Notes: generated by a model from the letters alone, not told the origin. 64,000 bases of DNA from Diadema setosum (GCA_033980235.1 CM067079.1:26989562-27053561); one strand, 5' to 3'. Shown: positions 36,911 to 50,484, numbered from the stretch's first letter. Program-made: numbers and translations.

Positions 36911-38952
36911 TCAAAAATTCCAAAGAGTCATTGTCAGGCAATACATGCATATATATGTACTAAAGTAATGCACATATATTTGTATATCACTTCCAAATTC
37001 ATCAGCGGCATGATATTATACTAAGGGCTTGATGATCACTTACAGGTGAATGTATTCATCCAGGAGATAATTAAAGGCTTAAACTTTCTGCATTTCTACA
37101 AACTGATATTTTTTTTTTACATCTTATGAATAAAAAAACAACAACAACAAACATCTTCGGTAGGCTACTGGTGAATGCTAGCATCTTATTTGATTGATAC
37201 CAGATGTGAGGACTGGGCAAAGTGTGCAAAATGACTGTCATATCTCTGTATTGCTCCCTTCAATATGAGGCAGACTTGAAGAAACTCCAATTAGATGAAT
37301 ACAACGAGGGCAGGTGCTAGCTGGTATACAATGCCCACACATACACACTCATTTGCCATTTCATCACTGCTGGCAACTAAAATGAGATGTTCGATGTAGT
37401 AAATTATTCCTGGGTGGGTTAAAGGCGCAATCTAGATATCGACAACAGCAGGCCTAAGCTTCGCTATTTGAGGAAAAGTGCATCGTAGATCCCTCCTAGC
37501 ATCACATAATGGAATGACAAATATTGGCACAGCATCCAATAGGTGAGAAATAATTGACCCTCGCCCTATCGACACCCTTTCCCCGTCATCTTGATGGCTT
37601 GCAAAAATATGACACTCCACTTGCAAAAGTGATGAATATAAATTGCCCGGACACATGAGGGTTGATCAAAATGCACTCGCTTAAGGGAGCCGACATCATG
37701 AAATATATCTTAGGGGGGAGAAAGGCATCAAAATTCCCTTACACTGTGTCCCCGAAAGACCTGCGCACAAAACCTGTTTCCACCAACAATCAATTAATTT
37801 TGGGGGCAGGATCGAAATCGATTTGTCAGGCAAGGAGTTTACGCTGCATTATTGACAGAGTTGAAGCCCTGACTCACGTCCAGTGGCAACTGAACAATCT
37901 TAAAGGGACATTACATTCTTACCCCCCTCCTCTTTTATCTTTTTTTTTGTGTGAATTCAACCGTGTTCTTTGTCAGGCAGTCATTGCTATGACTAAACTG
38001 TAGTCACTGCTACAACCTACTGTCCTCAAGGTAAATACAAAAACTGACCAAAACCACCTTATTGTGCAAGAGCATATTTTGAGTCCACACACTGCTGGCA
38101 AAGAAAATGTACACAAATACAACTTGCAGTGACACAAGGTGCACACAGGTTTGCATATCATCTCCACCATTTTAGATTTCTACTAGAGAATTATTTGTTG
38201 CTGAGAAAGTGTCCCCTTTGAGAAAAATATCACTCTACCAGGTAGACAAAAAAAAAAAAAAGAGGAATACTAAATTGTACTTTCTAATGATCTTTGAATA
38301 GGGAATCCAATTCATATCATGTATACATGACGTACTTCAAAAGAGTGAATTCCCGCAGCTCATTTCTTGAGGGATTTGAATTGCAAGCATGTGAATGTTT
38401 GTCATCATCTTAAAAAAAAAAATAAATAAACAATGCTCTTACTACTTGATGTTTCAAGCCAACATGCTGGACTACCACAATAGCATACCAAATTTGCACT
38501 GATTGCTTTAAAAATAGCACTCACATGTTAGCAACGGCATGAACTCCCGTGAGAAATGAACAATAGAGGGCAATGAACTGGAAGAGCGGTGCCGGGAGAC
38601 CGCTCCTTGCTAACGACCTTGTTGCATGCAAAGTTATGATAGTGGGCGGAAAACTCCTACAGAATTTATAATCTCTTCCATTCCTACATTACAAAGGGGT
38701 ATGGCAAAACAAAGCTAGTTCTCGGCATGGCAAATAAATATATCTCCACTCCTTCTATTCTGTCTTTATTTCATTTATGTGCCTTTGTGTTGGATAATAC
38801 AAAGTATTGAAATATCATGAGTTTTTATGATGCAAGTATTTTTATAGAAAAGAAGCATACCATGGAACATCTAAAATGCATACAATAGTTGAATACAATA
38901 GGTATGCAATTGCAAACATGACCAAAAAATGGAATTGATTTCCACCCCCCAA

Positions 38953-39199
38953 TACTGTATAGGCCATATATTTCGCAAGTCTAAATTTTCGCGAATCGGG
39001 ACTTCCAGACGATTTCGCGAGTGGTTAAATTCGCGATCGTGGAGTCCTGTATTAAACGGAGAAGTGTACACGCATACGTCACATTCACATCGGGATCAGA
39101 GTCAACATTTTCGCGTGTCTTTAATTTTGCGAATAGTACCTGACTTGCGAAATTCGCGAAAATAAAAACTTTGCAAAATATTCTGCGTATTGTACAGTA
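38953..39199. mobile_element. TACTGTA-ended MITE rich in TTCGCGAA
   Basis: The left end TACTGTATA and the right end TGTACAGTA are inverted, and subterminal TTCGCGAA-like motifs recur on both sides. Related pieces are at 33118-33262 and probably 43706-43863. Confidence 0.65.
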
Positions 39200-39566
39200 T
39201 ACCACAGCTTTAAAGGTCAGAATATGTGTCGCTGCTGGTAGTGTGTAAGTAACCTATTAGTCATGCTATACACTGAGAAGTGGACAGTTGATAGAGGCTG
39301 CTGAGAGTGAGGTGAGAGAGTGGAGTGGAAGATAAGGCATGATATACTACATGCGTGAGGCACAATATATAGAAGAGGTAGGGGAGAGAAAAACAGTTTG
39401 AAAACAGTAGGGGTGCCACAGGGGTACAGTATAGCAGGGAATATTGCTTAAATGCTGATGATATGAAAAAAATGGCAATAATTGCATCAAATTTGTCTTT
39501 GTGTTCTGCATCACCATTAGTTTTTTTTTTTTGTATTGGCAAGATGTACATAATAATTACATTCCT

Positions 39567-39726
39567 GGGGCCCGTTGCATAAAAATTACAATTATGGTAA
39601 CTTTGCCATTCAATGGTAACTACCATGGCAACAATACTCAACAGCCAATCAAAATCAAGAATTCCATGGAAGTTACCTTTGGATGGCAAAGTTACCATAA
39701 TTGTAATTTTTATGCAATGAACCCCA
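39567..39726. mobile_element. palindromic MITE with TGGGGCCCGTTGCATAAAA ends
   Basis: The left end and the right end (reverse complement TGGGGTTCATTGCATAAAA) continue as inverted repeats through ATTACAATTATGGTAACTTT. The centre is short and includes CCATGGCAAC. Non-coding. Confidence 0.85.
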
Positions 39727-39883
39727 GATCACTGTTTACCACAGATAAAGAATACTAATATTGCTCAGAAATTGAACATGAATATTAAATGAACAAGGGA
39801 TTAATTGAGCAACACCATGATTTAATATTTTAGAAGAAGATTGACAAAGAACAAACCATAGGAAATAGGATTCAACTAGAAAT

Positions 39884-40728
39884 GTCGCTACAGCGACTGG
39901 TTATACCCCCGCCAAACAACATTTCATAAGCTTTGGTCAAAACAACATTTGATAAGCTTTGGTCAAAAAACTGAGGAAGTAGTTAAATCCGCAAGATCTT
40001 TCCTTGATCTTCTGCCATTAATATGCCGTTACCATGGCAACGTACTTTCGGGTACTGTCGAAAAATGCGTCTTGCACATCTACAACCAAAGGCACACATC
40101 TGTACCAAGTTTCATGGAAATTGGGCAAAAACTGAGAAAGTAGTTTGCAACACAAAATTTTCCATCATTTTGGCTCATAATACGAGAGCTGTTACCATGG
40201 CAACATACTTTTTGTCACTGTCAAGAAATGTGTCATGCTGACCTATATCCTAAGACAAACATTCAATATGAATTCCATAAGAATTGGAAGAACACTGATG
40301 AAGCAGTTTTGCCATGAAGCATTTTGCCCTATATTTTACCAATAACATGCCGTTACCATGGCAACGCACTTTTTGCCACTGCGGAAATATGTGTCTTGCA
40401 CATTAACATATTCAGATGAACATCTGTACCTAATTTCATAAAAATTGATCAAAAACTGTGGGAGGAGTTCGCGACGCAAGATTTGTACCCATTTTTGCCC
40501 ATAATATGCTGTTACCATGGCAACGTACTTTTGGGTACTGTCAAAAAATACGTCTTGCACATCTACAACCCAAGGCACACATCTGTGCCAAGTTTTATGG
40601 GAATCGGTGGAAAACTGAGGAAGTAGTTCGCGACGCAAGATTTGCAACGGACCGACCGCCCGACCGCCCGACCGACCGTCCGCTGATTCCTATATACCCC
40701 CTTCAAACTTCGTTTGGCGGGGGTATAA
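39884..40728. mobile_element. inverted-repeat element with four tandem RFX X-box-like units
   Basis: TTATACCCCCGCCAAAC (39901-39917) and its exact complement (40712-40728) bound the element. A hairpin GTCGCTACAGCGAC (39884-39897) precedes the left end. Inside, the identical 14-mer GTTACCATGGCAAC occurs at 40028, 40191, 40352 and 40511. Each sits in a diverged unit of 159-163 bp that also carries TTGCACAT and CTGAGGAAGTAGTT-like blocks. The 14-mer fits the RFX X-box consensus. A CCGACCGCCCGACC-type tandem lies near 40660-40680. Confidence 0.85.
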
Positions 40729-43705
40729 ATATCCAAAAGTTGTGTAGCTGTATGAACACAGCACGGGAGAGACAAGTCAGAATGGGAAACTAGATTAATA
40801 AAAAGTAATGCTTGCAGCAAAGAAAACTCAGGGATCATATGAAAGTTTTGTATGATGTATACATGAGCGTGTGAATGCTTTGGGGAAATATCAACATATT
40901 TTGCTCCTGCAATGCAAATAATTTTGATGACAGCAACAAAAGTGTATTTGAGAATAACAATATCCAAACATTACTGCAAGGTACATGTGGGGAAAGCAGC
41001 AACTACACATACAGCTGTACTTGTGCAAACTTCTCACATTTAACTATTTGAATTTACACTAGTTCAACAGGTGTTTGAAGCACTGGAAGCTTGTTTCTTG
41101 CATAATCATCAAAATGGAATGAATCTAGGCACAAAAAGCTCTGAAAATCTACAATGTAAGAATCACATTATCCTTTGGAACTATGCTTTGTACCAAAAAC
41201 AAACAAACACTAAAACAAAACAAAAACACGACACACGTACACAAACATGGAAAGGAAAAAGAAATCCATGAATTGATATAGAGCAAAAGGAGTAAGAGAG
41301 ACAGATGGAAAAAGAAAGAGAGTGTAAGAGAAAGAGAGAGAGAGAGAGATAGGAGAGAGGGGGAGAGGTGTAATTGTATTGGATAGGATGAAAAGACCCG
41401 ACAGAGAGGCTAGGGCACGCATGTGAATACAATCGTGCCATCAGGTGTGATAAACAGTCCCAATGTTGACCTCCGCATGGCCCTGCGCATCAAGCGGCCC
41501 ACTTCAAGCATGCCTGAAGCACCATGAGAACTGAAAACCAGAACAACTCTGCTCTAATAACCTCATTAGTCCCTCGCAAACAATAGCAAAGACAAAAGAA
41601 AACAAAAGAAGCAGTAGGAAGAGAAGAAGAAAAAGGAAGGAGATGAACATACAATCTCTCTGGATTCTGCAAAGCAGTAGATGTAGTGGGTTAAACCGTA
41701 TATATCAGGAATGCCTGATAGCAATGTGGCTGCGTGCCTGTAATTGCCATCTCACTTAGATGTGAACATAGGGGAATCTCGCTTCGTCATTACGGTGCAT
41801 ATGAGATGCCTTCGTGAGTCAATCACTTTAGCATTCATTATCCCGGCATTATTGGGAGAGTTGCAGCCACTAACGCTCCAAATCCCCTGGATTGCCCTCC
41901 TATGAAGCCAGAAATTCTTTTCTATTAGATTTATTCTGGCTGAGAAGTTATTATTACATATCATTTTGCTATATTGCTTGGCTAGATACAGTAGATATTC
42001 TACTGCCCCATAATATCACTGAAGCCACAGTATCTTGAAGAAAGTTTACTGAACTTCAAAGAAAGATTACTGAACTTCAAAGAAAGAGTGGAGTATAAAT
42101 TTTGGCATGTTTCATCATGATTCTTTAACAGTACTTGTGTCTATAAAGTTCCAACTTGTTTGTCTTTTGCACAATTTATTAACTTTTATCTCATTTCCTC
42201 CCCCCCCCCCAAAAAAAAAACACACCAACAAACAACCACTGCTGGATAAAAACAAAACAAAACAAAGTGACAATACACATTTTTTTTTTTTTACATCTCA
42301 CTTTAATGTCAATTTTGAGAGATGTGCTGAGCACACAATTGCAAAATCTCTCCACACTCACTCCTTTTACTAATGATCGAACACCCACGCAACTCTAAAC
42401 TCCATTTCTCATCCAATGACCTAACTCCCCTGGAGACTAAAAGGCATCTCATAAAGGGCTCCCTCACATGCTGCCGACTTGATACAGCCATCTCTCTGCA
42501 GAGGCAAGGGAGCGGCTCAAGGTCGCCTGCTCGATGAAAAGACGCTCAGGTGCCGCTGCATGCCGACCCCAAGCGAAGTGCGCTCTGCTGGCATTTCCAA
42601 AGTGGGTCAACTCCGGAAAATGAATCTCATTATGTACGATTGATCTTAAGGTACGCTCTGCTTGGTGCGGAAAGTTCTGGAAACGACATAAGCTCATGCA
42701 GTGACACGCTTGAAAGACGAGCTGACAATCTTTTTAGCCTGTGTGCAACAAACATCTTACAATTGATCGCATTTGTTGCCACTCTCACACATCATAAATG
42801 CATGAGACTTGCTTCGTCTTATGTCGTACTTATGTGTCAGTTCTTGTGTAGCTTGAAGAAGCAAACGCACAGTCTCATCCCTGTGCGAGTTTGGAATTGG
42901 ACATTTTCTCAGTTCACTTCTAACAGCTCCTGATAAACTATGTGGGGAATACAAAGAGACAATAAATACCAAAACTGAAGAAACAGAAATGTTACATATT
43001 TCTAAATATTTAGGTCAATAAATTGATAAATTGTATATTTGAAAGATAATACACTCCTTTGACTCAAAGACTCGGTGAACTCCCAGTGAGTGTGAGTAAC
43101 AGATTACTACACCAATCCTTGAGTTCTCCTACCTACATCAAATTTATAATATAATGCGCATTTACAATTTAATGTACAATTTAATGGTGCAAATAAAGGA
43201 CAAGGTCAGTGACTATTAAAAAAACAGCAAACAAAACCAAATACCTCATGAAAGAGATATATTATGCACAGTAGTATGATCACATCAAGGTAATACAGCA
43301 CTATATTTTGTAATATTTCCAGGGCATGTTCTCATAAAAATCTACTGTGGATTACACACACGATGTACACAGAAAGAGTCGAGAAAACAATCCTTTTTTT
43401 TGCTGTTATTGTTGCAGACGAAAGAGCTTTTATATTTGAAACTGAGACATAAAGGAAGGCAATGCCCACTTGAAAATATGGCAATTGTTGCCTTTATTAT
43501 ATACATATTGCACAAAAGCAAACAAAAGCTAATTTGGGTGTCCCAGTGGGAGAGTTCCAATTAGGCTAATCAAGTGGTTTGCTGCTCCTCAGAAAAGTAA
43601 ATTCCCCCAAAGCATAGCTCTATAAGAATCAAGTTATAAATACCCATGCATGTTTCCATCCATGGGCCTACACAATAAAGCATTCAATACAAATGGAAAG
43701 AAAAA

Positions 43706-43863
43706 CACTGTAAAACATGATATATTCGCGAGATAAAATTTTCGCAAATAGCCACCGGCATTCAGTGCATTCATGTAGGTAAGAACTTTGCATGCATTTT
43801 AATTTCGCGAATCTTGGCTCTCGTGAAATTAAAATGCATGTGAACATTCCTCATTTTACAGTA
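43706..43863. mobile_element. ACTGTAAAA-ended MITE
   Basis: ACTGTAAAA at the left and TTTTACAGT at the right bound TTCGCGA-rich sequence with a secondary inner palindrome around TTTAATTTCGCGAA. Confidence 0.55.
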
Positions 43864-44884
43864 CATGATTGGAATCAACATCCACGTAAACCACATGGAG
43901 ATGAAAGTTGTCTAAAGGTACATCTGTACATGTAGTGTCGTTAGACGACTGTTCATAAACTACAGTTGTATGTAGGAATTTCATATCTGAATGCGTGGAA
44001 TGTGCCTTGAATCCATTGATTTGCTTCTATCATGTCTATCTATATAGCCCGGAATGCACCAGCCTGCATAATCATCAAGCGTAGGCCAACAAATTTGTCA
44101 TATCTCATGAATCAAATATCATATATTGATTGACTCCTTCTCAGCGATGTTTGCAATGGAAGTGGAAATTGACTTGCAGTCTTATATCGTCATCATTATC
44201 TGACAGACACTCTCGTCTTATCGTTGTGGAAAATTGAGTGAGGGATGATGAGAGGGAAAAAAAAATCGAATACAACCTGCCATTCTTGCAAGGATGGAAT
44301 CATATTTCCGGTTGACTGATTCCGCATTCTGAATATGATCACCATTTTTCCTTGCTGATCTCAACGTGCCGGCGGGAAGGCCATTTCCTTTCTCCTTTGA
44401 ATCTCACAACGTTGCTCCTGGGCGGAACTGGCTTGAAACGTAAAAAGGCATGCACTCCGAGGAGAGTTGTCATCTGCAATAATCCTCTCTCATTTATACA
44501 TGTGTTATATGTTGAGAATTATGGCTCCCTTTTTACTGCCTTGTTCTTCTGCCCCTCTCCCTTCCCATTAACTTTATTTTTCTCATTAATAAATATCTGC
44601 AATTTTCAGCCTTCCCTGGGAGCCATTGTTCTCTCCTCCCGTGCTCTAACCACACCATTTCCTGATTTTTTTTTTCTTGTCCCTATTTCCCTTGAGATTT
44701 TGGGACTGATGCTACTTCTCTGCACATCTTTCTGTCAGAGAGATGCAATGTTAATGGATAAAGGATATATTTAAAAGCAGTGGTGGATGGGGGGGGGGTG
44801 GTGCACTGGGTGCACTGCCCCTTTAATTTTTGGAAAATGAAAGAAATAGAAATTAAAAAAATGAAAGGAGTGCCCCCTTAAATT

Positions 44885-44995
44885 TTTTTGTTTTTGTTTT
44901 TTGTTTTTTTTGCTTGTCAGCTGATTAACCCCCGGAAGGGGCACCAGAAATATTTTGTGTGTCCCCCTTTACGGAATTCCTGGATCATCCACTGT
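44885..44995. repeat. fragment related to the 10.0-kb GGCGGATCCAG element
   Basis: In reverse orientation it shares the GGAATTCC/GGATC end, the GCACCAGAAAT-type block and a CTTGTCAGCTG-like block with 10012-10265. Confidence 0.5.
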
Positions 44996-45077
44996 AAAGG
45001 ATATCATAATCCTCTTCCATCTAGTCTTTCACTTTTTAATCCACCTTTTTGTCTGTGGGACTTCTATGTCACGTGCT

Positions 45078-45303
45078 GCAAAAGTGGAAATTTTCATGAT
45101 GCAGAAATTTTCACGCATTTGGTGCAATCAGAAAATAGTGCAAAAAATAAATGCACACGAATATACAAATATTTTTGTTAAATGTAACACTATTACTGTT
45201 TTGATTCTGTAGAGTTAAAAACATGAAATTCAGGTTACCCTGCTGAGTCCAAAAAGAAAAAAAAATTACTCATGTGAAAATTTCCTCTAGTCTTCAACAG
45301 TAT
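45078..45303. mobile_element. diverged TACTGTAAAA-type MITE
   Basis: The inner ends GCAAAAGTGGAAATTTTCAT and CATGTGAAAATTTCC are inverted. The interior aligns with 26850-27070 through blocks such as TACCCTGC. Confidence 0.45.
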
Positions 45304-45855
45304 AATTTGATTCTGTGACAGTAAATATATAATACCTCTCTCTCTCTGTAACAGACATGTATACTGCAGATAATTATTCAGGAAGATAATTCATATCACT
45401 TTAATTTCCTAATATTCCTTGCATTCTCTTATTGCGAGTAATTCTCAGCACATCAGTCTCTGAGACTGATAGATAAACATATACCCTACCTTTACATCTA
45501 CCTGTTCATTTTCCTCATTATGTATAATTTGTTGCAATTTTTGTAATCATTTTCTCTGTCTCATCTCTTCAATCATCAGTAAAATACAATGCTGTGCTTA
45601 TGTGTGTGTGTAGGTGTATGTACATGTATCAGCCATTCTACTGTAAAACTACTGCAATGAAACCCATTCAATATTATTTTCTCTTCCACCCACTCTGTGC
45701 ATCAGACCTGCCCTCAAGGTCATGGGCTGAAAATGTGCTGCCTGTGTATCATTGAATCACCACCACAGGGATGAAAGCAACATCATTACGTCCCTCGGAA
45801 TGTTAATCACAAGATGGCAGGGAAACTCCTTCTCTGCTGGGTGTGTAGTGATAGT

Positions 45856-45898
45856 GGGGATGGGGTTGGGGAAGGGGTTGGGGTGGGGAAGGGATGGG
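45856..45898 (+). other. strong potential G-quadruplex
   Basis: Six G4 runs and two G3 runs are separated by one to three bases. It lies in the FBXO45 intron on the strand opposite the transcript, so the RNA would be C-rich. Confidence 0.8.
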
Positions 45899-46723
45899 AG
45901 AGTTTGGAAAAGACTGAGTGCTTTTTGAAGCTCACCTCAAGGGACAGCGTATGTGATATAATCCAGTGATGTCAGTTGCTAACAAGCAACGTGTTCATAC
46001 TGAACAAAACGTCTGCAATTAAATTTCCTCAATTTTTCAGGTGATAAATTTTAAATATTTTACTATATCCTCTCAATGTATCAATCATTATCATGCAGAT
46101 ACTACATTTTCAATATTTTTTCTTTTTTATTCCTGGAAAGAAATTGTATCTACTCAGACCATTAATAAACAAAGCTGTCAAGGGGCAGAGCATCTTTAAT
46201 GACTATCAAGAAATGGTAATGATGAAAAGTTTGACAAGATTCACATGGTTTGGTAATTCAGCCAATCTCCTTACTGTGTGTCATTTGTATTTTCCAAAGA
46301 TACTATGTATCAATTCTTCACAAAACCTAAGCTCTGATAGATATACATATCAGAAAAATTATGATAATCAGGACAGTTATATTTATATTGACTTCAGGCT
46401 TGAAAATTTACTATGTGACATTTTTTTAGATGACTGCAGATAAGGAACAGCAAGTACATATACCTCAAATATCTTCTTGTGAAGACACTTTTGACGGAAA
46501 CTGTCCTAAAGTCTTCTGAAAGTAAGTTTGCATTCAACCAGAAAGCTCTCAATGTGACAAATCTAGGAGACCAGCTTAAAATCAGTACAGAGATTGTTAA
46601 ATGTCATGCTCTATTCTGAATGAACTATAAAACCTGTATTCTATCCCAATAGCTATTAAATTATAATGAAGTGCACACATCCATTTGGTGTCCATACATG
46701 ATCACATGACCAAAGTGCAGGCC

Positions 46724-47292
46724 TTAAAGGACAAGTTCACCTTCATAAACATAAGGATTGAGAGAATGCAACAATATTAGTAAAACACATCAGTGAAAGT
46801 TTGAGGAAAATTGGACAATCGATGCAGAAGTTATGAATTTTTAAAATTTTTGTGTTGGAACCGCTGGATGAGGAGACTACTACAGCTTGTGATGTCATAT
46901 GCGTACAACAGTTTACAGAAAATGTAAAGAAAATTCAACATATTTTCACTTTTTTCGCATAATAAAAGAGCACTTGACTTGCCTCTTTCTAAAGGCAGGG
47001 GGAATAAAATTACCCATAACATATGTCGGTAATGAGTCTGAAAGGGAATGTGTACTTTTTTCAAAAGATGAAATTTTGTGAAATTCTCTTTATATTTTCC
47101 TTATATTGCTGTACGCATGTGACATTATACACTGCAGTAGTCTTCTCATCTAGCGGTTACTGCACAAAAACTTTTAAAATTCATAACTTTTGAACGGATT
47201 GTCTGATTTTCCTCAAACTTTCAATGATGCGTTCTACTAATGTTGCTACATTCTCTCAATCCTTATGTTTAGGAAGGTGAACTTGTCCTTTG
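46724..47292. mobile_element. TTAAAGG-ended MITE, family B copy 1
   Basis: The left end TTAAAGGACAAGTTCACCTT and the inverted right end bound long imperfect inverted arms, including the block GGAACCGCTGGATGAGGAGA near the left. A copy lies at 60014-60579. The right flank reads TTGA instead of TTAA. Confidence 0.82.
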
Positions 47293-47352
47293 ATGTGAAA
47301 CTTTTCTTTGAGGTTCAAGTCACCTGGTAGCAGTAGTTGTGTTCCTATGCAA

Positions 47353-47446
47353 TACTGTAAAAGTGGATATTTTGGCGTGACTAATTTTTCGCGCTTGGCC
47401 GGGTGAGAAGAATTTCAACACAGTGAAAATTTCCACTTTTACAGTA
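47353..47446. mobile_element. 94-bp TACTGTAAAA MITE
   Basis: TACTGTAAAAGTGGATATTTT-like left end (first 20 bases) and its near-complement on the right make a compact palindromic element. Confidence 0.8.
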
Positions 47447-49053
47447 TGTGGTGCATCATTAAGTCTTCTACCACCCAACATTAAAAATGGCACAAAAAAC
47501 CAATGTTTCAATTGTATTTCCATATAAATGGCGAAATATTGAAAAGATTGAATTGTTTGGACCTATTTCGAGGGCGCTGGATCTGGATGATGCAACTCTT
47601 GCACCCCTGAAGGTTTTGAGATAAAATCCAAGATGGTAGCCAAAATGGCTGCCAAAAGTTGAAATACCAATACAAGTATTTCCGTGTAAGTGGTACATGA
47701 ATTAAAAATAATTATGTATGGTTTTACCCTATTTTGAGAGTGCCAAACCTGAATCTGGTTGATTGAACTCTTGCTTCCTCGAGGGTTTCAAAATATTTTA
47801 AATTTTTGGTGGTCAGTTGGGTGGCCATCTTGAATATCTCACTAAACTCAAGGATGCAATCTTGAGTGGCAACATCTAGATTTGGATTCAGCAGCTTTGA
47901 AGTAGGGTAAAATCATTAAGAAACACTGGGTGGATGGGAAAACAAGGTTAGGCCAAAAATCTTGACTATGGCACCCAAGCACTACAATCCTCTACTGTCT
48001 GGTCCTTTGAAGGGGATTAAAATCTGTTGATTCTGTTGTTGCTTGTTATGTATTCATTGGTTCCTCAGAGTAACATAAAACAAATCATAATTCCGAATTA
48101 AAGCATATTCCACTGTGTATCTCCGCACACAACTAGTGTCTCTGCTTGAAATGTTACTATTAAAGTCACTTGCTTCCCTTGACACTTGTCACAAGCATAC
48201 CACAACTTTTGATTCAAATTCTTTATACCAAATCAGCATAAAAAATGTATAAGCATAATGCGTCAAAACCCATTCACAACAGACTACATTTATGGTAGTT
48301 TTGAAGGCTGATGGAAGATGTTTTGAGCATGCAACATCAGACCACATTCTCTGCATAAACTGGGAAGTACAGGTGTAGTTTTAATCATACTGATCTAACC
48401 AATTCGCTGATACACCGCATCATCGACAGAAGAATATCCATAGGAATGACTCAAGATTCATGTGCATGAATGTGCTTTGGCGAATTTGAGGGAGCTTGGA
48501 CGGGTTTTCACCTTTAACTAATAAGTCTGGGCTTCTGGGCTCTGGGCTTGGTGCTGGGAATCACTGAGCCTTGTCTGCATGCAGGAGTGCTCCCTGAGAG
48601 TCGGCCGGCGCCATGCCCCACGGGGAAGACATTTTCTGTGCTGTGGAAAATCAGGAGGGACTCCGCAGCCCAGGGCTGACAAAACTGGCGGGCTACACAT
48701 TTCAGCCACATACATGTAGAGTGTTTTGGCCAGCATGCAGACACATGTATTAAACATGCAAATTGATATTGCTTTCGCATTCCCCGTGACGTGCAAATTT
48801 CAGAGTGCAGGGTGAACGCGATAATCCACAGGCAAAAGTCAGCCTGTATCCAGATGATCTGCACGTATGATTGGTAATGGGTGTAAATCACACGACTTTG
48901 GATAAGAAAAAAAAAATGCCGAGATGATGGCTTTTTCAGGCAGAGCAAATGACAGCAGTACAACAGAGCACCACTTACCTGGTTATTGATAAGTAAACTA
49001 CAAACATTGACTATGTCCTTGATATTAAAAGACATGGGAACGTAAACATTTAT

Positions 49054-49103
49054 CATTGAAATGCTAGCTAAACAAGACAAAGGTCTTGTTTAGCATTTCA
49101 ATG
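49054..49103. repeat. hairpin with 21-25-bp arms
   Basis: CATTGAAATGCTAGCTAAAC... pairs with GTCTTGTTTAGCATTTCAAT. The left arm has an extra GCTA, and the loop is four bases. Confidence 0.85.
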
Positions 49104-50036
49104 AGTGTTGTGGCATTAAAAAAAAAATACTACTGATAGGGTGTTCATGTCATCAAATAACTGTGGCCTTTGTAAAACAAGTCTCCATTTCCAAGAAATC
49201 ATAGAATATTTGGCTATTCGGGGTTGGGAGATAAGCACACACACACACAAATTAATATATTAAATTGCAACTTAAACGTGTCTTAATTAGACATAAGATA
49301 TCAGAATATTATAGGATTCTCATACTCAACATTTGAAGCACATGTGCATGACTTCTAACAGCTTTATAGGCCACGGATTCTGCACAAACGACTATGGGGA
49401 CCAAGGGGAACTTGAGGATCAAGAATGTTTCTCCTCGTAGAACATGGCAGATTGCTGAAAAGTTAGATTGAAGAGGGAAAGCTGATTTCACCAGTCAATT
49501 TACTATAAGACTGCCAGAATAGCTGGAAGGATGAACAACAATGGAGGGATACAATCGGACCTAGGTGATTTCAAATATAAGCGCTGAATTTTCTCCCCCC
49601 CCCCCCCCACCACGTCCAACAAAAATCCTCTCACAAGAGTGAGAAAACAGACCACTTTGCTTGGATTGAACTCTTCTTGGGGCAATCCAGGACAGACGAT
49701 GCTTTCTTCCCCCTTTGGCGTTATCAACTCAAATTGGCCACTTTGATAGATCTCGGAATAACGCTTCATGCATTAATCAGTGGTGGAACTACAGAAGCCA
49801 CAAGGTGATTGTTTTTCCTCAAGCACTCTTCTCGTTCAATCTCGTACGAGTATGAATTCATGGTAGCAAATATGAGCTTTTAATAGTTGATGACTATATC
49901 ATTATCACTCTGATAATAACTGCAGATTATACCTTATTCAAGCACGTAAACAACTGTGGACAAAACAGGTTCACTATAAAAGGCTGACATATTAACAGCA
50001 CTATCTGCAACGATATTAATTGAACATTTTAACACA

Positions 50037-50100
50037 TTTGTTGTACTGATAAAATATTGTTGGATCTGATAGTGATAAGTAGAAAAGTCTGCATTACATC
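50037..50100. repeat. left copy of a direct repeat flanking the TGTAATGTCCGTGACG domain
   Basis: Sequence containing AAAATATTGTTGGATCTGAT recurs at about 52900-52975, i.e. on the far side of the motif-rich region. Confidence 0.75.
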
Positions 50101-50484
50101 TGGGCAAGTCCATGAAAAAAGTTACCTCAGGGTGAAAAAATAAATTTCACAGACTTTAACTGAATTTATGTTCAAAGTATTCAGAAAAGCCTATATTTAG
50201 ATGAATATAAAGAAAATTTGGGGAAAATCTAGCGAAATTGATTTTTTCACCATGTCAAACTAAATTTAGCTTCATTTTGAATGTAGTGCTCAAAAGCACT
50301 GTTTTGCACACATTTTATTAATGAGAGAAAAATTAGAATGTTTAAGCCCATCTTGGCTGCATTTATTTTTTTTTTCTACTGTCCATTGAACGCACTAAAT
50401 GAAACAGAAAGAATTTTTCAAAAATATATTATATTAAGAAAATCACAGCATATTGAAATTTGGTGATTTCTACCTTTTTGAAAG

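Noticed and set aside
42550..42933. 127-codon + strand frame in the intron
   Set aside because: No domain, and opposite-strand frames are equally open. No support for a nested gene.
48514..49080. 188-codon open frame on the minus strand
   Set aside because: No recognisable domain, no splice or start context, and it overlaps a hairpin at its upstream end. Probably chance in the intron.
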